Shown here: positions 55,132 to 64,000 of the stretch, piece by piece
Numbering within the stretch: the first letter of the stretch is position 1
Layout: each line of letters begins with the position of its first letter
Source: JAAYUD01 sp963676865
GTDB lineage: Bacteria > Bacteroidota > Bacteroidia > Bacteroidales > Bacteroidaceae
DNA: 64,000 bases
Reading direction: 5' to 3'
Assembly (NCBI GenBank): GCA_963676865.2
Contig: CAXXSS010000001.1
Coordinates: forward strand, 1,116,001-1,180,000
The notes under the pieces: generated by a model
Told to the model about the DNA's origin: nothing
The model's input: only the letters and a program-made list of their open reading frames with translations
The model's database searches: none
Program-made: the position numbers and the translations under genes

Positions 55132-55321
55132 AATAAAATAATATATTATTCAAAATAAATGAGTGAAAATATCTGCCAGAATACGTACATTTGAGGGTAT
55201 GGGTGAATATAAATTGTTTGCAAAGAAGTATGAAAGATTTCTCGATTCTTATCTATCATACTGCAAAGGGATATGACGGAGCATTAAAAAACGGCAAGGA
55301 GCAAAATATATCGAAAATTCA

Positions 55322-56098
55322 TTGCAACTTTTGACAAATACCCTTCTTCTGAAGAGTATAACAAAAAAGTGTTGTGGGGAGATATTATATGATAATCGTC
55401 AACAAGAATTTGAACAACATGGTCAATATGGTTATGCTGTGGGTTTTGAGGGCCTTATTGATTTCATTTCAAAGAATACTAGTAAAGAAAGTATTGATAT
55501 TAAAAGAGAGCTCATCCCTACATATCCACGTGTCGCTATCCGTGAATTTGTAGCTAATGCGTTGGTTCATCAAGATTTTACTATTACTGGTACACCAATC
55601 TCTATTGAGATTTTTTCCAATAGGCTCGTCATAACAAATCCTGGTGCACCTCTTAATGACATTAACAGATTAATAGATTTACCTCCACATTCTCGTAATG
55701 AGGAATTAGCTCAAACAATGTTCATGTTAAATATTTGCGAGAGAAGAGGAAGTGGTATTGATCGGGCGGTAGAAGCAATAGAGTCGATGTATCTTCCAGC
55801 TGCTAAATTTACTAAGACTGAACAGCACACTCGTATTTTTATGTTTCCACAAAAGGATTTGTCTAAAATGACAAAGCAAGAGAAAATTTCGGTATGCTAC
55901 CAACATGCATGCTTAAAACATGAAGATAATGAATCCATAAATAATCAATCAATAAGAGAACGATTTAAATTAAATAAGAATCAATCAGCTGTTGCTTCAC
56001 GAATCATTTCCGATACCCTGGAGGCCGGATTAATAAAAATTGCAGATGCAGACATAACCTCAAAAAAATATGCGACTTACATTCCTTATTATGGATAA
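55322..56098 (+). pseudogene. 5'-truncated AlbA/HATPase_c_4-type ATP-binding regulator
   Basis: The ~258-residue frame matches the C-terminal half of the DNA-binding/ATP-binding proteins often labelled RecG-like or 'divergent AAA_4': YPRVAIREFVANALVHQDFT with the HATPase N-box Glu-Asn pair, IEIFSNRLVITNPGAP, and RNEELAQTMFMLNICERRGSG. A C-terminal winged helix follows. The only possible start near the front is TTG, the first ATG is ~130 residues in, and the N-terminal AlbA_2/Schlafen-like domain is absent; the sequence before 55274 has stops. It is very likely a remnant. Confidence 0.75.
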
Positions 56099-56335
56099 AT
56101 TTCTTTTTGCTTTAGAAGTCACATCAACACATAATGCGCTGATTATCAATAATATATTTTTTTGAAAAATAAATCCAAATATCATTTTAACCATTAATTA
56201 AACGATTTATATAAAGCCATGAAAGGATTTGCTGTGAAAGGATTTCAGCTAAAGATTTGAAGTTAAGAAAAGTCAGTCCGAGGAACACCAACAAATTTTC
56301 TGCTACCAACATCAATAAGCTATATGAGGATTAGT

Positions 56336-56605
56336 TTAATCTCCATTTTCGGTTTTGGGAAGAGCCTTCTTGGGCGATATTCCCAATCCGCGCAGCCGTT
56401 CGGCTCGCCCAATAAGATTGCCTTTACCGGTAGAGAGCTGTCCCAAGGCATCATCGTAGCATTGACGGGCTTTATCAAGAGAGTCTCCTACTTTAAAAAG
56501 TTCTCAGTAAAAAGTACAAGCGTATCATACAAATAGGACCCACTTTTACAATTCCCATCATATTCTTTTCTTGTGCATCACGACGCCACAGATTGGGTGG
56601 CAAAC
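56336..56605 (-). pseudogene. rmuC: Remnant of the 3' end of rmuC
   Basis: On the minus strand the frame ending at 56336 reads GDSLDKARQCYDDALGQLST, then GKGNLIGRAERLRGLGIS and PKKALPKTENGD, which is the conserved RmuC C terminus. Just upstream the match continues in other frames: YDTLVLFTENFLK, then PNLWRRDAQEKNMMGIVK. At least two frameshifts separate these pieces and nothing further upstream is recognisable. RmuC is a nuclease-like protein of DNA recombination. The remainder of 56099-56335 shows no gene. Confidence 0.8.
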
Positions 56606-56650
56606 AAATGTCGTAATCAACGACTCATCAACGGCCCTTTCTATACCGTC

Positions 56651-56676
56651 CTTACTCTCTTAATGAAGAGAGTAAG
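56651..56676. repeat. 11 bp perfect hairpin
   Basis: CTTACTCTCTT (56651-56661) pairs exactly with AAGAGAGTAAG (56666-56676) around a 4 nt loop. No T-run is adjacent. A weaker TATCAA/TTGATA pair is at ~56694-56709. The 56677-56804 interval has no supported gene. Confidence 0.55.
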
Positions 56677-56804
56677 ATACAATTGAAATCCCTATCAAAT
56701 TCATTGATAGTACAGGACAATTCTGCAGTTTTGAGTTCAGCGATCATAATTTTATTTGTTACCTCCTGCTGATTGCAAACCATAAGGCGACACACATATC
56801 TTGT

Positions 56805-56860
56805 GATAGCCAATTATTTGAATAGTTCTTTTATAACGACTCTTATCCCGAACTCAAGTA
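56805..56860 (+). repeat. Imperfect direct repeat, right copy, bounding the accessory patch
   Basis: It is the partner of 51443-51497 and ends 12 bp before the last base of the minus-strand MBOAT gene. See the left copy for shared blocks. Confidence 0.65.
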
Positions 56861-56872
56861 TCTACAAATTCT

Positions 56873-58375
56873 TTAAAATTGAAAATAGATGAATGGCTGA
56901 ACATCACTACCTTTCATCTGGATAACAACATAAATGAAAAGTACTACCATTATTACTTTTGCAACAAAAGGCATCTGTATAACGCAATTACATAATCTAT
57001 TTTCATATCTATCAGGCATAAAATGCATCACAAATCCTAGAGAGATGAGAGAGAACACCTTCCAATACCCTTCGAACAATTGTGGCAATAATTCACCGTG
57101 AAAAGAAGTAAATATTTGAGTTAATAAATTTAGGGCCGTTGTGAAATTATTACCACGGAAGAAAATCCAGCAAAAACAAACAAAATGGAAAGTGATGATT
57201 ATAGCAATACAACGACGCCATCCATGTAATTTATTTCCACCTTTCTTTTGTTTTGTAATACCCATCCATACTTTATGGATCGCTAAAGCTATGCCATGTA
57301 GCGTTCCCCATGCAATAAAATTCCATGAAGCTCCATGCCATAAACCGCCAATAAACATTGTAATGATTAGATTAATATATTGACGAAGTTTACCTTTGCG
57401 ATTTCCGCCCAAAGAAATGTATAAATAATCTCGCAACCACGTGGATAATGATATATGCCAACGACGCCAGAATTCAGTAATAGAAGCGGATTTGTAAGGA
57501 GAGTTGAAATTGATATTAAAATGAAAGCCCAGTAATAAAGCGATGCCAATAGCCATATCGCTATAACCGGAAAAATCGCAATATATTTGTATCGCATATC
57601 CGTATACACCCATCAAATTTTCAAATCCCGAATAAAGTAACGGATTGTCGAATATACGATCAACAAAATTGATACTAATATAATCGGATATGACCGCTTT
57701 TTTAAATAGACCTCCGACAATAAGAAATATAGCTCTTCCAAACATCTCTTGAGACACAAATACGGGCTTGCGTATTTGCGGAATAAAATCTCGAGCCCGA
57801 ACAATAGGTCCCGCTACCAATTGTGGGAAAAAAGAAACATAAAAAGCATAGTCGAGTATGCTGTTTAGTGGTTCAATCTCTTTTCGGTAAACATCTATAG
57901 TATAGCTTAATGATTGAAAAGTGAAGAAAGAAATTCCCACAGGCAAGAATATGTCAAATGGTGAAAAATGACTTCCAGTAAGAGAACAGAATATTTGACC
58001 GAAGAAGTTGGTATATTTGAAATATCCTAATAGACCGAGATTAATACATAAGCTCAGGACAACAAGAGATTTTCGTTTAGCCCTATCTGTTATCCTACTC
58101 AGCCAATATCCTGTGTAGAAGTCTATTACTGTAACTAATGCAAGAAGCAAAAAATAGGTGCCACTTGATTTGTAATAGAAATAATAAGAAAAACAAATAA
58201 CAAATAATAATCGTGCATTATCTTTTCTCCTAAGCGCAACATAGATCAATAAAAAAGCCACAAATAGCCAAATAAATAGACCACTGTTGAACATTATCGG
58301 ATTTTGGGGGTCATATATAAACTCCTTTTCAAGTTTTGCAAAGTCTAAATTTAGATCAAAATTGTTTAGAAACAT
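56873..58375 (-). CDS. MBOAT family O-acyltransferase (AlgI-like)
   Basis: The ~500-residue polytopic membrane protein has about ten helices and the AlgI/MBOAT hallmark YISLGGNRKGKLRQYINLII plus GLWHGASWNFIAWGTLHG with the putative catalytic His. FLPVGISFFTFQSLSYTIDVY is also diagnostic. It moves acyl groups across the membrane for O-acetylation of surface polysaccharide. The start at 58375 (MFLNNFDLNLDFAK) is preferred over an ATG 14 codons earlier. It overlaps the upstream SGNH pseudogene by 20 bp. Confidence 0.94.
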   Translation of the reverse strand: MFLNNFDLNLDFAKLEKEFIYDPQNPIMFNSGLFIWLFVAFLLIYVALRRKDNARLLFVICFSYYFYYKSSGTYFLLLALVTVIDFYTGYWLSRITDRAKRKSLVVLSLCINLGLLGYFKYTNFFGQIFCSLTGSHFSPFDIFLPVGISFFTFQSLSYTIDVYRKEIEPLNSILDYAFYVSFFPQLVAGPIVRARDFIPQIRKPVFVSQEMFGRAIFLIVGGLFKKAVISDYISINFVDRIFDNPLLYSGFENLMGVYGYAIQIYCDFSGYSDMAIGIALLLGFHFNINFNSPYKSASITEFWRRWHISLSTWLRDYLYISLGGNRKGKLRQYINLIITMFIGGLWHGASWNFIAWGTLHGIALAIHKVWMGITKQKKGGNKLHGWRRCIAIIITFHFVCFCWIFFRGNNFTTALNLLTQIFTSFHGELLPQLFEGYWKVFSLISLGFVMHFMPDRYENRLCNCVIQMPFVAKVIMVVLFIYVVIQMKGSDVQPFIYFQF

Positions 58376-58808
58376 ATTCGTTATAAGCTTTAATAAATGC
58401 CTGATATAATAATTCACCTTGTAACCGATAACCTTCGGGAAGATAGTGTACGTGGTCTGGACACATTAATTGTGCGTAGCTCCAATTCTGGCAGCCTCCG
58501 CCTTCTCCTCCTACAAATCCAAATAAATCCCAATAAGGTAACGAATGTTCATTAGCATATTTAAATCAGGGGGAAAGCGATTGCGTCTTGTCTTCTATTA
58601 CATTGTCTTTCGTACCTAAAAAAGTTATTGGCAAGGTGAAATCAAAAGGGAAGATATCATTACCTCCTTTCAGTTCTTTATTCTTTTCATTTATACAAGG
58701 AAGAGAAGGGTTAAAAGAAATAACATTTTGTCCTACAATTGTTGTTACAAAAGAAAGAGAGAAAAAGACAAGCGACGCCAAAAGAATGGATGTTTTACTT
58801 ATTCCCAT
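58356..58808 (-). pseudogene. Internally deleted SGNH/GDSL hydrolase gene
   Basis: The frame starts at 58808 with a signal peptide (MGISKTSILLASLVFFSLSF) and runs ~80 residues to an in-frame TGA at 58566. Beyond the stop the same frame continues as FKYANEHSLPYWDLFGFVGG, later CPDHVHYLPEGYRLQG, the C-terminal Asp-x-x-His block of SGNH hydrolases, ending at 58356. The GDS nucleophile region and most of the middle are missing. So a gene of normal ~400-residue length has shrunk to ~150 codons with a stop. Confidence 0.8.
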
Positions 58809-60150
58809 TTACACGCCTCCTATCGTATTCTTGTTTCCCAAAGATTAATGAATCATAAAGTAATTTTGCCAGATGCTTTCCACCTCGAAAATTAATATGA
58901 GTATAATCATAATTCGCTAACGCCGGCTTGGCATGCACCATTCGTGACATACTTTCATTCCCTCCCATGGCGTCAAACATATTCCAGAAAGCAATATTTG
59001 TTTCTGCCGCCATATTTTCTTGATAGCGAAGTAACATTTTCACTTCTGGCATCGTCCTGAATTCTCCGTCTTCTGTGCGATAATCCCTATCACTTACACC
59101 CAACATTAAGAAACCTGTATTGGGGAAACACTCTTTTAAATGCTCTATGGATTTAACAAAACCACGTTCATACCAATCATAATTTTTAGCATGTGGAATG
59201 GCAATATTTAAACCATATTCCAAGATGATTAAGTCGTAATGGCGTTGCTTGTCGAATCCTTTCAACATGCTTTCCGAAATATTGCGTAAATTAAAGCCTG
59301 AATTTCCCCTTAAAGAAAAATTATCAACGACAATTCCTTGTTTTCCGTCCATTGCAATTCCATAAAAAACGGAAGAAGAAGTCTTCTTTACACTCCAACG
59401 TATGGAACCTATATTTCCATTAGTACATAATTTCTGTAGTTCGGGTGATGGTTCTGCAGTATATTCCTGTTCCCCCCTACCATTTACATTAACAGATATT
59501 CCGGTACTACCGGTCTTATTCGTAAAATATATACAAGATATGGCACATGTGTCTAAGTGCGCAGCATAATCGTTCTGTCCGCGAAGTTCAACAAATGCAC
59601 CATTACTTGGTATAAAATAACTCCCTGACAGTCCTTCTTTAGATTTATCAAATCCTCCTTTTAAAGCAGAATGACCTATAAAGCCGCTTGATTTCTGGTG
59701 AACTGTAGGTCGGTAAGCGCCGGTCATAGAGTTAATGGTAAGAAAACCTACACCACATCCTCCATATTTATTTTGAAGCATTTCCCGTAAATCAGCAGTG
59801 AGAATATCAGCTTCGATAAACGAATCACCAAGCACTGCAATACGAACAGTTTTGTGCTTTGATTTTATTTCATCCAATGCTTGATAGAACTTTGTCATTC
59901 CCCGCTGTGAACGGTCGCTAAAATCTTTAATACAAGTTATGCCCGAACTGCTAGAATCTTTAATTCTTTTTTTCAGAGGAGGAAGCACTACTTTTTCAGA
60001 AACTGTATCCGATTTGCGTACATCACTCAACAAGTCCACACGTTTTACTGTATAATTTCCAACATGAATTGCTGGGAGAAAATGAAGCAATAATAAAATT
60101 ATTAAAACTATAAACGTTATCCAAAAAGTCTTTTTCAAATAATTCCCCAT
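58795..60150 (-). CDS. SGNH-hydrolase-type acetyltransferase partner
   Basis: The 451-residue protein has one N-terminal membrane helix (about residues 9-28) and a periplasmic SGNH domain with GDS at residues 108-110 (VLGDSFIEAD), an LEYGLN block, and the Asp-x-x-His motif DYTHINFRGG near the end. Proteins of this type work with MBOAT transporters in acetylating surface polysaccharides. It starts the SGNH-(SGNH pseudogene)-MBOAT operon. Confidence 0.92.
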   Translation of the reverse strand: MGNYLKKTFWITFIVLIILLLLHFLPAIHVGNYTVKRVDLLSDVRKSDTVSEKVVLPPLKKRIKDSSSSGITCIKDFSDRSQRGMTKFYQALDEIKSKHKTVRIAVLGDSFIEADILTADLREMLQNKYGGCGVGFLTINSMTGAYRPTVHQKSSGFIGHSALKGGFDKSKEGLSGSYFIPSNGAFVELRGQNDYAAHLDTCAISCIYFTNKTGSTGISVNVNGRGEQEYTAEPSPELQKLCTNGNIGSIRWSVKKTSSSVFYGIAMDGKQGIVVDNFSLRGNSGFNLRNISESMLKGFDKQRHYDLIILEYGLNIAIPHAKNYDWYERGFVKSIEHLKECFPNTGFLMLGVSDRDYRTEDGEFRTMPEVKMLLRYQENMAAETNIAFWNMFDAMGGNESMSRMVHAKPALANYDYTHINFRGGKHLAKLLYDSLIFGKQEYDRRRVNGNK

Positions 60151-60171
60151 ATATTTATTCTTAATCGACTA

Positions 60172-60179
60172 CAAAGGTA
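60172..60179 (-). promoter_or_regulatory. Putative -7 box for the O-acetylation operon
   Basis: TACCTTTG on the minus strand, 21 bp before the ATG at 60150. Confidence 0.6.
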
Positions 60180-60255
60180 TTTTTTTAATTCTATCGATTT
60201 CTCTTCTATATTTATTCGTATAATTTAAAAAAATCTTTTTTAGTATCCCTTTATT

Positions 60256-61419
60256 CTATTTTGTGTTCAATAGTTTTTTGATGCAGTTTTCTAATAAATT
60301 ACTATGCAAATTTTGTACAGCTATTTTGCCTTGTTGATCTATCAAGATAATGTATGGAATAGCGCTTATAGCATAATCTTTTGTTGCTTTGCCTTGCCAA
60401 CCTTTCAAATCAGACAGTTGTGTCCATGGAATTTGCTGTTTTTTGACGGCAGCCAACCAGGCTTCCTTTTTAGTATCGAGCGATATGCTCACAATATTAA
60501 GACCTTTCGCATGATATTTGGCATAAAGTGTTTTGATATCTTTAAGTTCCATAATACACGGCACACACCACGAAGCCCAAAAGTCTACAAGAGTAATATG
60601 TCCTGGCTTTATATAGTCGGATAGCCTTACGCTCTTGCCATCTGCTGTTTTTGATATAATGTCGCGATAAGGACGACCAGCTTTCGTCATCAGGCGTGCT
60701 TGTATTTCATATGCTATAGCCTCTTGTTCAGCTTTCTTTTTCCCCTCCAACTTCATGAAATATTCCGGCTTTATATGTGCCGAAAGTTTAGCATATTCTT
60801 CACCATAATATTCTTTTGGATGGAAAAAAAAGAAGAAAGCTCCGACATCATTTTTTATGTTATTCGAAACAAACTCAATATAGTATGGCTTCAAATTTTC
60901 ATAGAAAGAGTTGATTCGTTTGGAATAATTATCATTTTCGGCATCGGTAAATGCTCTTTTCGTTTCGATAGCCTCTCGTTCCTTTATCATTTCATTTGTT
61001 TGCTTATGTATCTCTCGCTCTTTCGACAGGAGTAACTCGTCGTATTGTTTATTGATATAGCCGCCACTAAGTTGAACTCCTGAATCTGTATAATCGATTC
61101 GTATGTCTCCCGGTTCGACAACACAATAAGCAGATGGGAGTCCGTATTCGAAATGATTATCTTTAGGAGGGAGTGCCAAAGTTGCTACATAGGGAGTGTC
61201 TGTCGCATTGAAAGTAAAATGGTAACAGCCATTTTCTATCTTTGCGCTATCAATTTTCTGATTGTAGAGTCTGTTCACTACGTCGTTTCGTATCAAATAA
61301 ATGTATAATCCATCATAATCATGTTGGGATATATATCCATTCAGAGTGAAATTCTTATTTTGCCCAAACACTGCAAATATGCAGCATAAGAGTATCGTGG
61401 TGGATAGTAAACGTTTCAT
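60256..61419 (-). CDS. TlpA-family thiol-disulfide oxidoreductase with DUF4369 domain
   Basis: The 387-residue protein has a signal peptide (MKRLLSTTILLCCIFAVFGQ), an N-terminal DUF4369 beta-domain (about 20-120), a charged helical linker and a C-terminal thioredoxin fold with VDFWASWCVPC (Cys285-Cys288) and the cis-Pro region AIPYIILID. It acts in the periplasm on disulfides. Its ATG shares one base with the stop of the S41 peptidase gene, showing coupling. Confidence 0.94.
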   Translation of the reverse strand: MKRLLSTTILLCCIFAVFGQNKNFTLNGYISQHDYDGLYIYLIRNDVVNRLYNQKIDSAKIENGCYHFTFNATDTPYVATLALPPKDNHFEYGLPSAYCVVEPGDIRIDYTDSGVQLSGGYINKQYDELLLSKEREIHKQTNEMIKEREAIETKRAFTDAENDNYSKRINSFYENLKPYYIEFVSNNIKNDVGAFFFFFHPKEYYGEEYAKLSAHIKPEYFMKLEGKKKAEQEAIAYEIQARLMTKAGRPYRDIISKTADGKSVRLSDYIKPGHITLVDFWASWCVPCIMELKDIKTLYAKYHAKGLNIVSISLDTKKEAWLAAVKKQQIPWTQLSDLKGWQGKATKDYAISAIPYIILIDQQGKIAVQNLHSNLLENCIKKLLNTK

Positions 61420-62933
61420 TATTTTTTATCGTTAAGTATTTGATGATAGTTATTGCTTACATTTAATATCTTTTCAGCCTCCTTTATCGAAGAGTTGCTG
61501 GTATTAATGAGGCGATAATAATAATCATTATTATTATACAAATCCCGGGCGACCAATGCTTTTAATTGCACTTTTAGGTATTCTTTCGAACGCTCAAAAT
61601 CTGATTGATTGAATGTGATATTTGCTTTGTCTGACACTTCTTTCACCTTAGCGAGTAGTTCATTGCTGTCGAATGCTTTGATAAATGCGTCTATTGATTT
61701 GTATTTATTCTTTAAATTGCTTCGATTTCGGATAGTATAGTTACGCGCTACCACCTTTTGCACCCCACTATAAGTTATCATATTATACCATGGGCTAAAA
61801 GCTATAGTGTCCGGGAGTACTTCTATATCGGGCGATATACCACCAATATTACGCAGCTGACGATGATTTTGCAGAGAATAATAGACTTTTCCACTGTCTA
61901 TATAATCCCGTCCATTATAAGGTTTTTGTATGGTTCTGCCCGAAGGAGTATAGTAACGGGCAACAGTAAGTCGCAATGCGGAACCGTCCTCAAAAGGAAG
62001 AGTTTGTTGTATCAGTCCTTTACCAAAAGTAGTACTTCCTATGAGTACTGCTCTATCCCAATCTTGCATTGCCCCTGCAAATATTTCGGCAGCCGACTTC
62101 GTCTGATTACTGATGAGTACGACCAATTTGCCATTTTCGAAACATCCTTTGTTTTTAGTGCTGAATGTTTCGCTAGGAACATGAGCTCCACGGGTATGAA
62201 CAATCACTTTGCTGCCTTCAAGCAGTTCGTCAGCAAGGGCAACAGCCTGATCGAATAATCCACCTCCATTCTTTTGAATATCTAAAATCAAGTTTTTCAT
62301 ACCTTGAACTTGAAGAGCCACAATTGCTTTTTTAAAATCGTTAACTGTGCTTTCCGAAAACATTGAGATAGAAATATATCCGGTTTGCTTGTTCAGCATA
62401 TAGGCAGTGCGGATACTTGATGATAAAATATAGTTTCTAACGATATTGCAATTTGTTATCTTACCATCAGGATGCTTTATGACAAGGTTTACTGTCGATT
62501 TCTCGATACCAGATAATTTTGGAGCAATATTTTCGGGAGCAATATTACTTACAGCTTCATTATCGATAGATATTATCTCATCACCAGCTCTTAAACCTTT
62601 GGCATAAGCATCGCTAACAGGTTCGACAAATGAAATGTAGAAATGCGCATCAACCGAGGAGCCTTCTATGCCGATGCCGATATAAGACGTATGTCCTCCT
62701 AGCACCTGTTCGTTATTGTTTGCTTGAACAGGAGGTAAATATTCAGAAAATGGATCGAGCTTGCTCAGTAATTCAGCAATCTGAGAATCAATGAGTGGAG
62801 CTGCTTGTATAGAATCAACATACATATTTGTCACGGCATACAGCGCCATATCCAATTTTTCTTCGACTTTTTTCTGCGCTTGAGCGCAGAAAAAAGTTGA
62901 AGAAAAAAATAAAAATAGTAATAATCTCTTCAT
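61419..62933 (-). CDS. S41 C-terminal processing peptidase with PDZ domain
   Basis: The 504-residue protein has a signal peptide (MKRLLLFLFFSSTFFCAQAQ), a PDZ domain (about 85-170: SYIGIGIEGSSVDAHFYISF, GLRAGDEIISIDNEAV) and an S41 domain. In the S41 domain LDIQKNGGGLFDQAV precedes the catalytic Ser in SNQTKSAAEIFAGAMQD, and the catalytic Lys is in TTFGKGLIQQTL. It degrades or trims periplasmic proteins. It lies 27 bp after the S9 gene and overlaps the TlpA gene by one base. Confidence 0.95.
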   Translation of the reverse strand: MKRLLLFLFFSSTFFCAQAQKKVEEKLDMALYAVTNMYVDSIQAAPLIDSQIAELLSKLDPFSEYLPPVQANNNEQVLGGHTSYIGIGIEGSSVDAHFYISFVEPVSDAYAKGLRAGDEIISIDNEAVSNIAPENIAPKLSGIEKSTVNLVIKHPDGKITNCNIVRNYILSSSIRTAYMLNKQTGYISISMFSESTVNDFKKAIVALQVQGMKNLILDIQKNGGGLFDQAVALADELLEGSKVIVHTRGAHVPSETFSTKNKGCFENGKLVVLISNQTKSAAEIFAGAMQDWDRAVLIGSTTFGKGLIQQTLPFEDGSALRLTVARYYTPSGRTIQKPYNGRDYIDSGKVYYSLQNHRQLRNIGGISPDIEVLPDTIAFSPWYNMITYSGVQKVVARNYTIRNRSNLKNKYKSIDAFIKAFDSNELLAKVKEVSDKANITFNQSDFERSKEYLKVQLKALVARDLYNNNDYYYRLINTSNSSIKEAEKILNVSNNYHQILNDKK

Positions 62934-62960
62934 TATTTTAATGATAAATTTAAACCGAAA

Positions 62961-64000
62961 TTATCTGTTATCTACTGTGGGCATCATCCATTGGGGTATA
63001 GGTTTCTCTTTCAGATAATGGTCAAAGAAGTCGATAAGACGCTGTGTGAAATCGCGACAATTTGTTTCGTTACCCATCTGATGCCCTTCATTCCGATAGT
63101 TCAGCATCCAAGCAGGACGGCCCAAACGGCGCATGGCGAAAAATAAGGCCATTCCTTGATAAGGTTGTACACTTGTATCTTGTGCCCCGTGAAAGATAAG
63201 CAACGGCGTATGAATTTTATCAGCATGGTATATGGGCGAATTGTCAATGTACATTTGCGGATCTTCCCAAAGAGTTTTTCCTAATCGACCTTGTGCATCT
63301 TCTTCAAAATACATATTGGGTTGACCTGTTCCACGCAACATCAGATAGTCTGCTACCATGTCGGTCACTGCAGAACAAGGTGATGCGCATTTGAATATAT
63401 CCGTGCGAGTTACCAAATAGGCAGTCTCGTAACCTCCCCAACTATGTCCATTTACCCCTATATGCTCTTTGTCGGCTATTCCGACTTTAATGAGTTGTTC
63501 CACACCACTGACAACAGCATTGTAACAACTTTCGCCAGGCTTACCCATTTTGAAGAAGATATCAGGAACAAAAACAATGTATCCGTTACTTACGAACCAT
63601 GGAATATCTATAGTTGCGCTGCTATATTCCGGTATACGATAGCTATTTAAGCCTTGCGTTTCACGTTCATAAAAAGTAACAATCATCGGATATTTGTCTC
63701 CTTTCTTATATCCTTCAGGTAAGAATAGAATACCTTCATTCTTTTTCCCTTCATAGTTTATCCAACTATAAAGTTGTGAAGTTCCCCAAGTAATATGTTT
63801 TGTTTGAGGATTCATATCGGTAATACGATGTGGATGTAGAAAGTGGATGTCGGCAACCCAATAATCGTGCTCGCTATAGTTCTCTTTATTCCAAATGAAA
63901 GTTTTTTTATCTGCAGAGAAACTTTCTATTGCAAAATTGTATCTTGAATAGGCAGCAACTTTATTCACTTTCAGACCCTTCAACTCATATAATCCTTTTG
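62961..64000 (-). CDS. S9 prolyl oligopeptidase, C-terminal part
   Basis: The frame is open at the right edge (…GLYELKGLKVNKVAAYSRYN), so the start is outside the window. The catalytic domain is complete: Ser in GVNGHSWGGYETAY, Asp in HGAQDTSVQPYQG, His in NEGHQMGNE. The beta-propeller N-terminal part is missing only because of the window edge. Neighbours S41 and TlpA on the same strand suggest an envelope protein-processing operon. Confidence 0.93.
   Translation of the reverse strand, partial: KGLYELKGLKVNKVAAYSRYNFAIESFSADKKTFIWNKENYSEHDYWVADIHFLHPHRITDMNPQTKHITWGTSQLYSWINYEGKKNEGILFLPEGYKKGDKYPMIVTFYERETQGLNSYRIPEYSSATIDIPWFVSNGYIVFVPDIFFKMGKPGESCYNAVVSGVEQLIKVGIADKEHIGVNGHSWGGYETAYLVTRTDIFKCASPCSAVTDMVADYLMLRGTGQPNMYFEEDAQGRLGKTLWEDPQMYIDNSPIYHADKIHTPLLIFHGAQDTSVQPYQGMALFFAMRRLGRPAWMLNYRNEGHQMGNETNCRDFTQRLIDFFDHYLKEKPIPQWMMPTVDNR

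Noticed and set aside
56324..56536. 70-codon plus-strand frame
   Set aside because: It is antisense to the rmuC remnant, which matches a known family on the minus strand.
56652..56747. 31-codon minus-strand frame preceded by AGGAGG
   Set aside because: It is too short to support; the translation is unfamiliar and its end lies in a hairpin.
58588..58848. 86-codon plus-strand frame
   Set aside because: It is antisense to the SGNH pseudogene and the end of the intact SGNH gene.

Overview
This 64 kb window is chromosomal DNA from a member of the Bacteroidales, most likely Bacteroidaceae. The evidence is a SusC/SusD pair, a GldH lipoprotein, RicT, the purH-mreBCD-mrdA-rodA order, proteins with DUF1573 and DUF4369 domains, and repeated use of the Bacteroidetes -7 promoter box TAnnTTTG just upstream of start codons. 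No species is assigned. Both edges cut genes: an M13 peptidase on the left and an S9 peptidase on the right.

Layout. 1-8 kb: M13 peptidase end, purH, then the rod-shape/elongasome operon mreB-mreC-mreD-mrdA-rodA. 8-19 kb: an NPD/FabK-family flavoprotein, ferritin, a pentapeptide-repeat protein, the minus-strand holB-ricT-gldH operon, metF, an ABC-2 type transporter with a GntR/YtrA regulator, a small secreted protein and an initiator tRNA-Met. 19-27 kb: TetR regulator, FabG-like reductase, RluA-family pseudouridine synthase, cyclophilin lipoprotein, M16 peptidase, sugar nucleotidyltransferase, a decayed HU-like locus and PepD. 27-37 kb: a peptide-oriented SusCD locus carrying an S8 protease, an S9 dipeptidyl-peptidase-like enzyme, SusC, SusD and two lipoproteins. 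38-46 kb: a giant alpha-2-macroglobulin-like protein, a DUF1573 protein and MeaB. 46-51 kb: EamA transporter, a PARIS-like AAA ATPase + DUF4435/TOPRIM pair, and a divergent VapE/HU-like module. 51.4-56.9 kb: an accessory patch bounded by an imperfect ~55 bp direct repeat; it holds a restriction-enzyme-tail fragment, a HEPN-type protein, a Fic protein with an altered motif, two orphan genes, a 5'-truncated HATPase gene and a frameshifted rmuC remnant. 56.9-64 kb: an envelope O-acetylation locus (MBOAT, SGNH, and a second SGNH gene reduced to a pseudogene), then a TlpA/S41/S9 operon.

The most unusual feature is a family of intergenic arrays. At 8059, 24984, 37692 and 50455 there are two or four copies of an 18 bp unit (5 bp word, 8 bp palindromic or near-palindromic core, 5 bp word) separated by 4 bp spacers, giving a strict 22 bp period. 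Three arrays are exactly 84 bp. Each locus uses its own core and words, and the words recur in both orientations so that most arrays fold into long hairpins. Two of the four sit in the leader of an HU-like DNA-binding gene (one intact, one a pseudogene). A fifth array at 54141 uses a related core with a 42 bp period. I do not recognise this family as a named element.

Defence-type candidates are the AAA/DUF4435 pair (resembling PARIS AriA/AriB), the HEPN protein and the Fic protein. All assignments come from reading motifs; no database search was possible.
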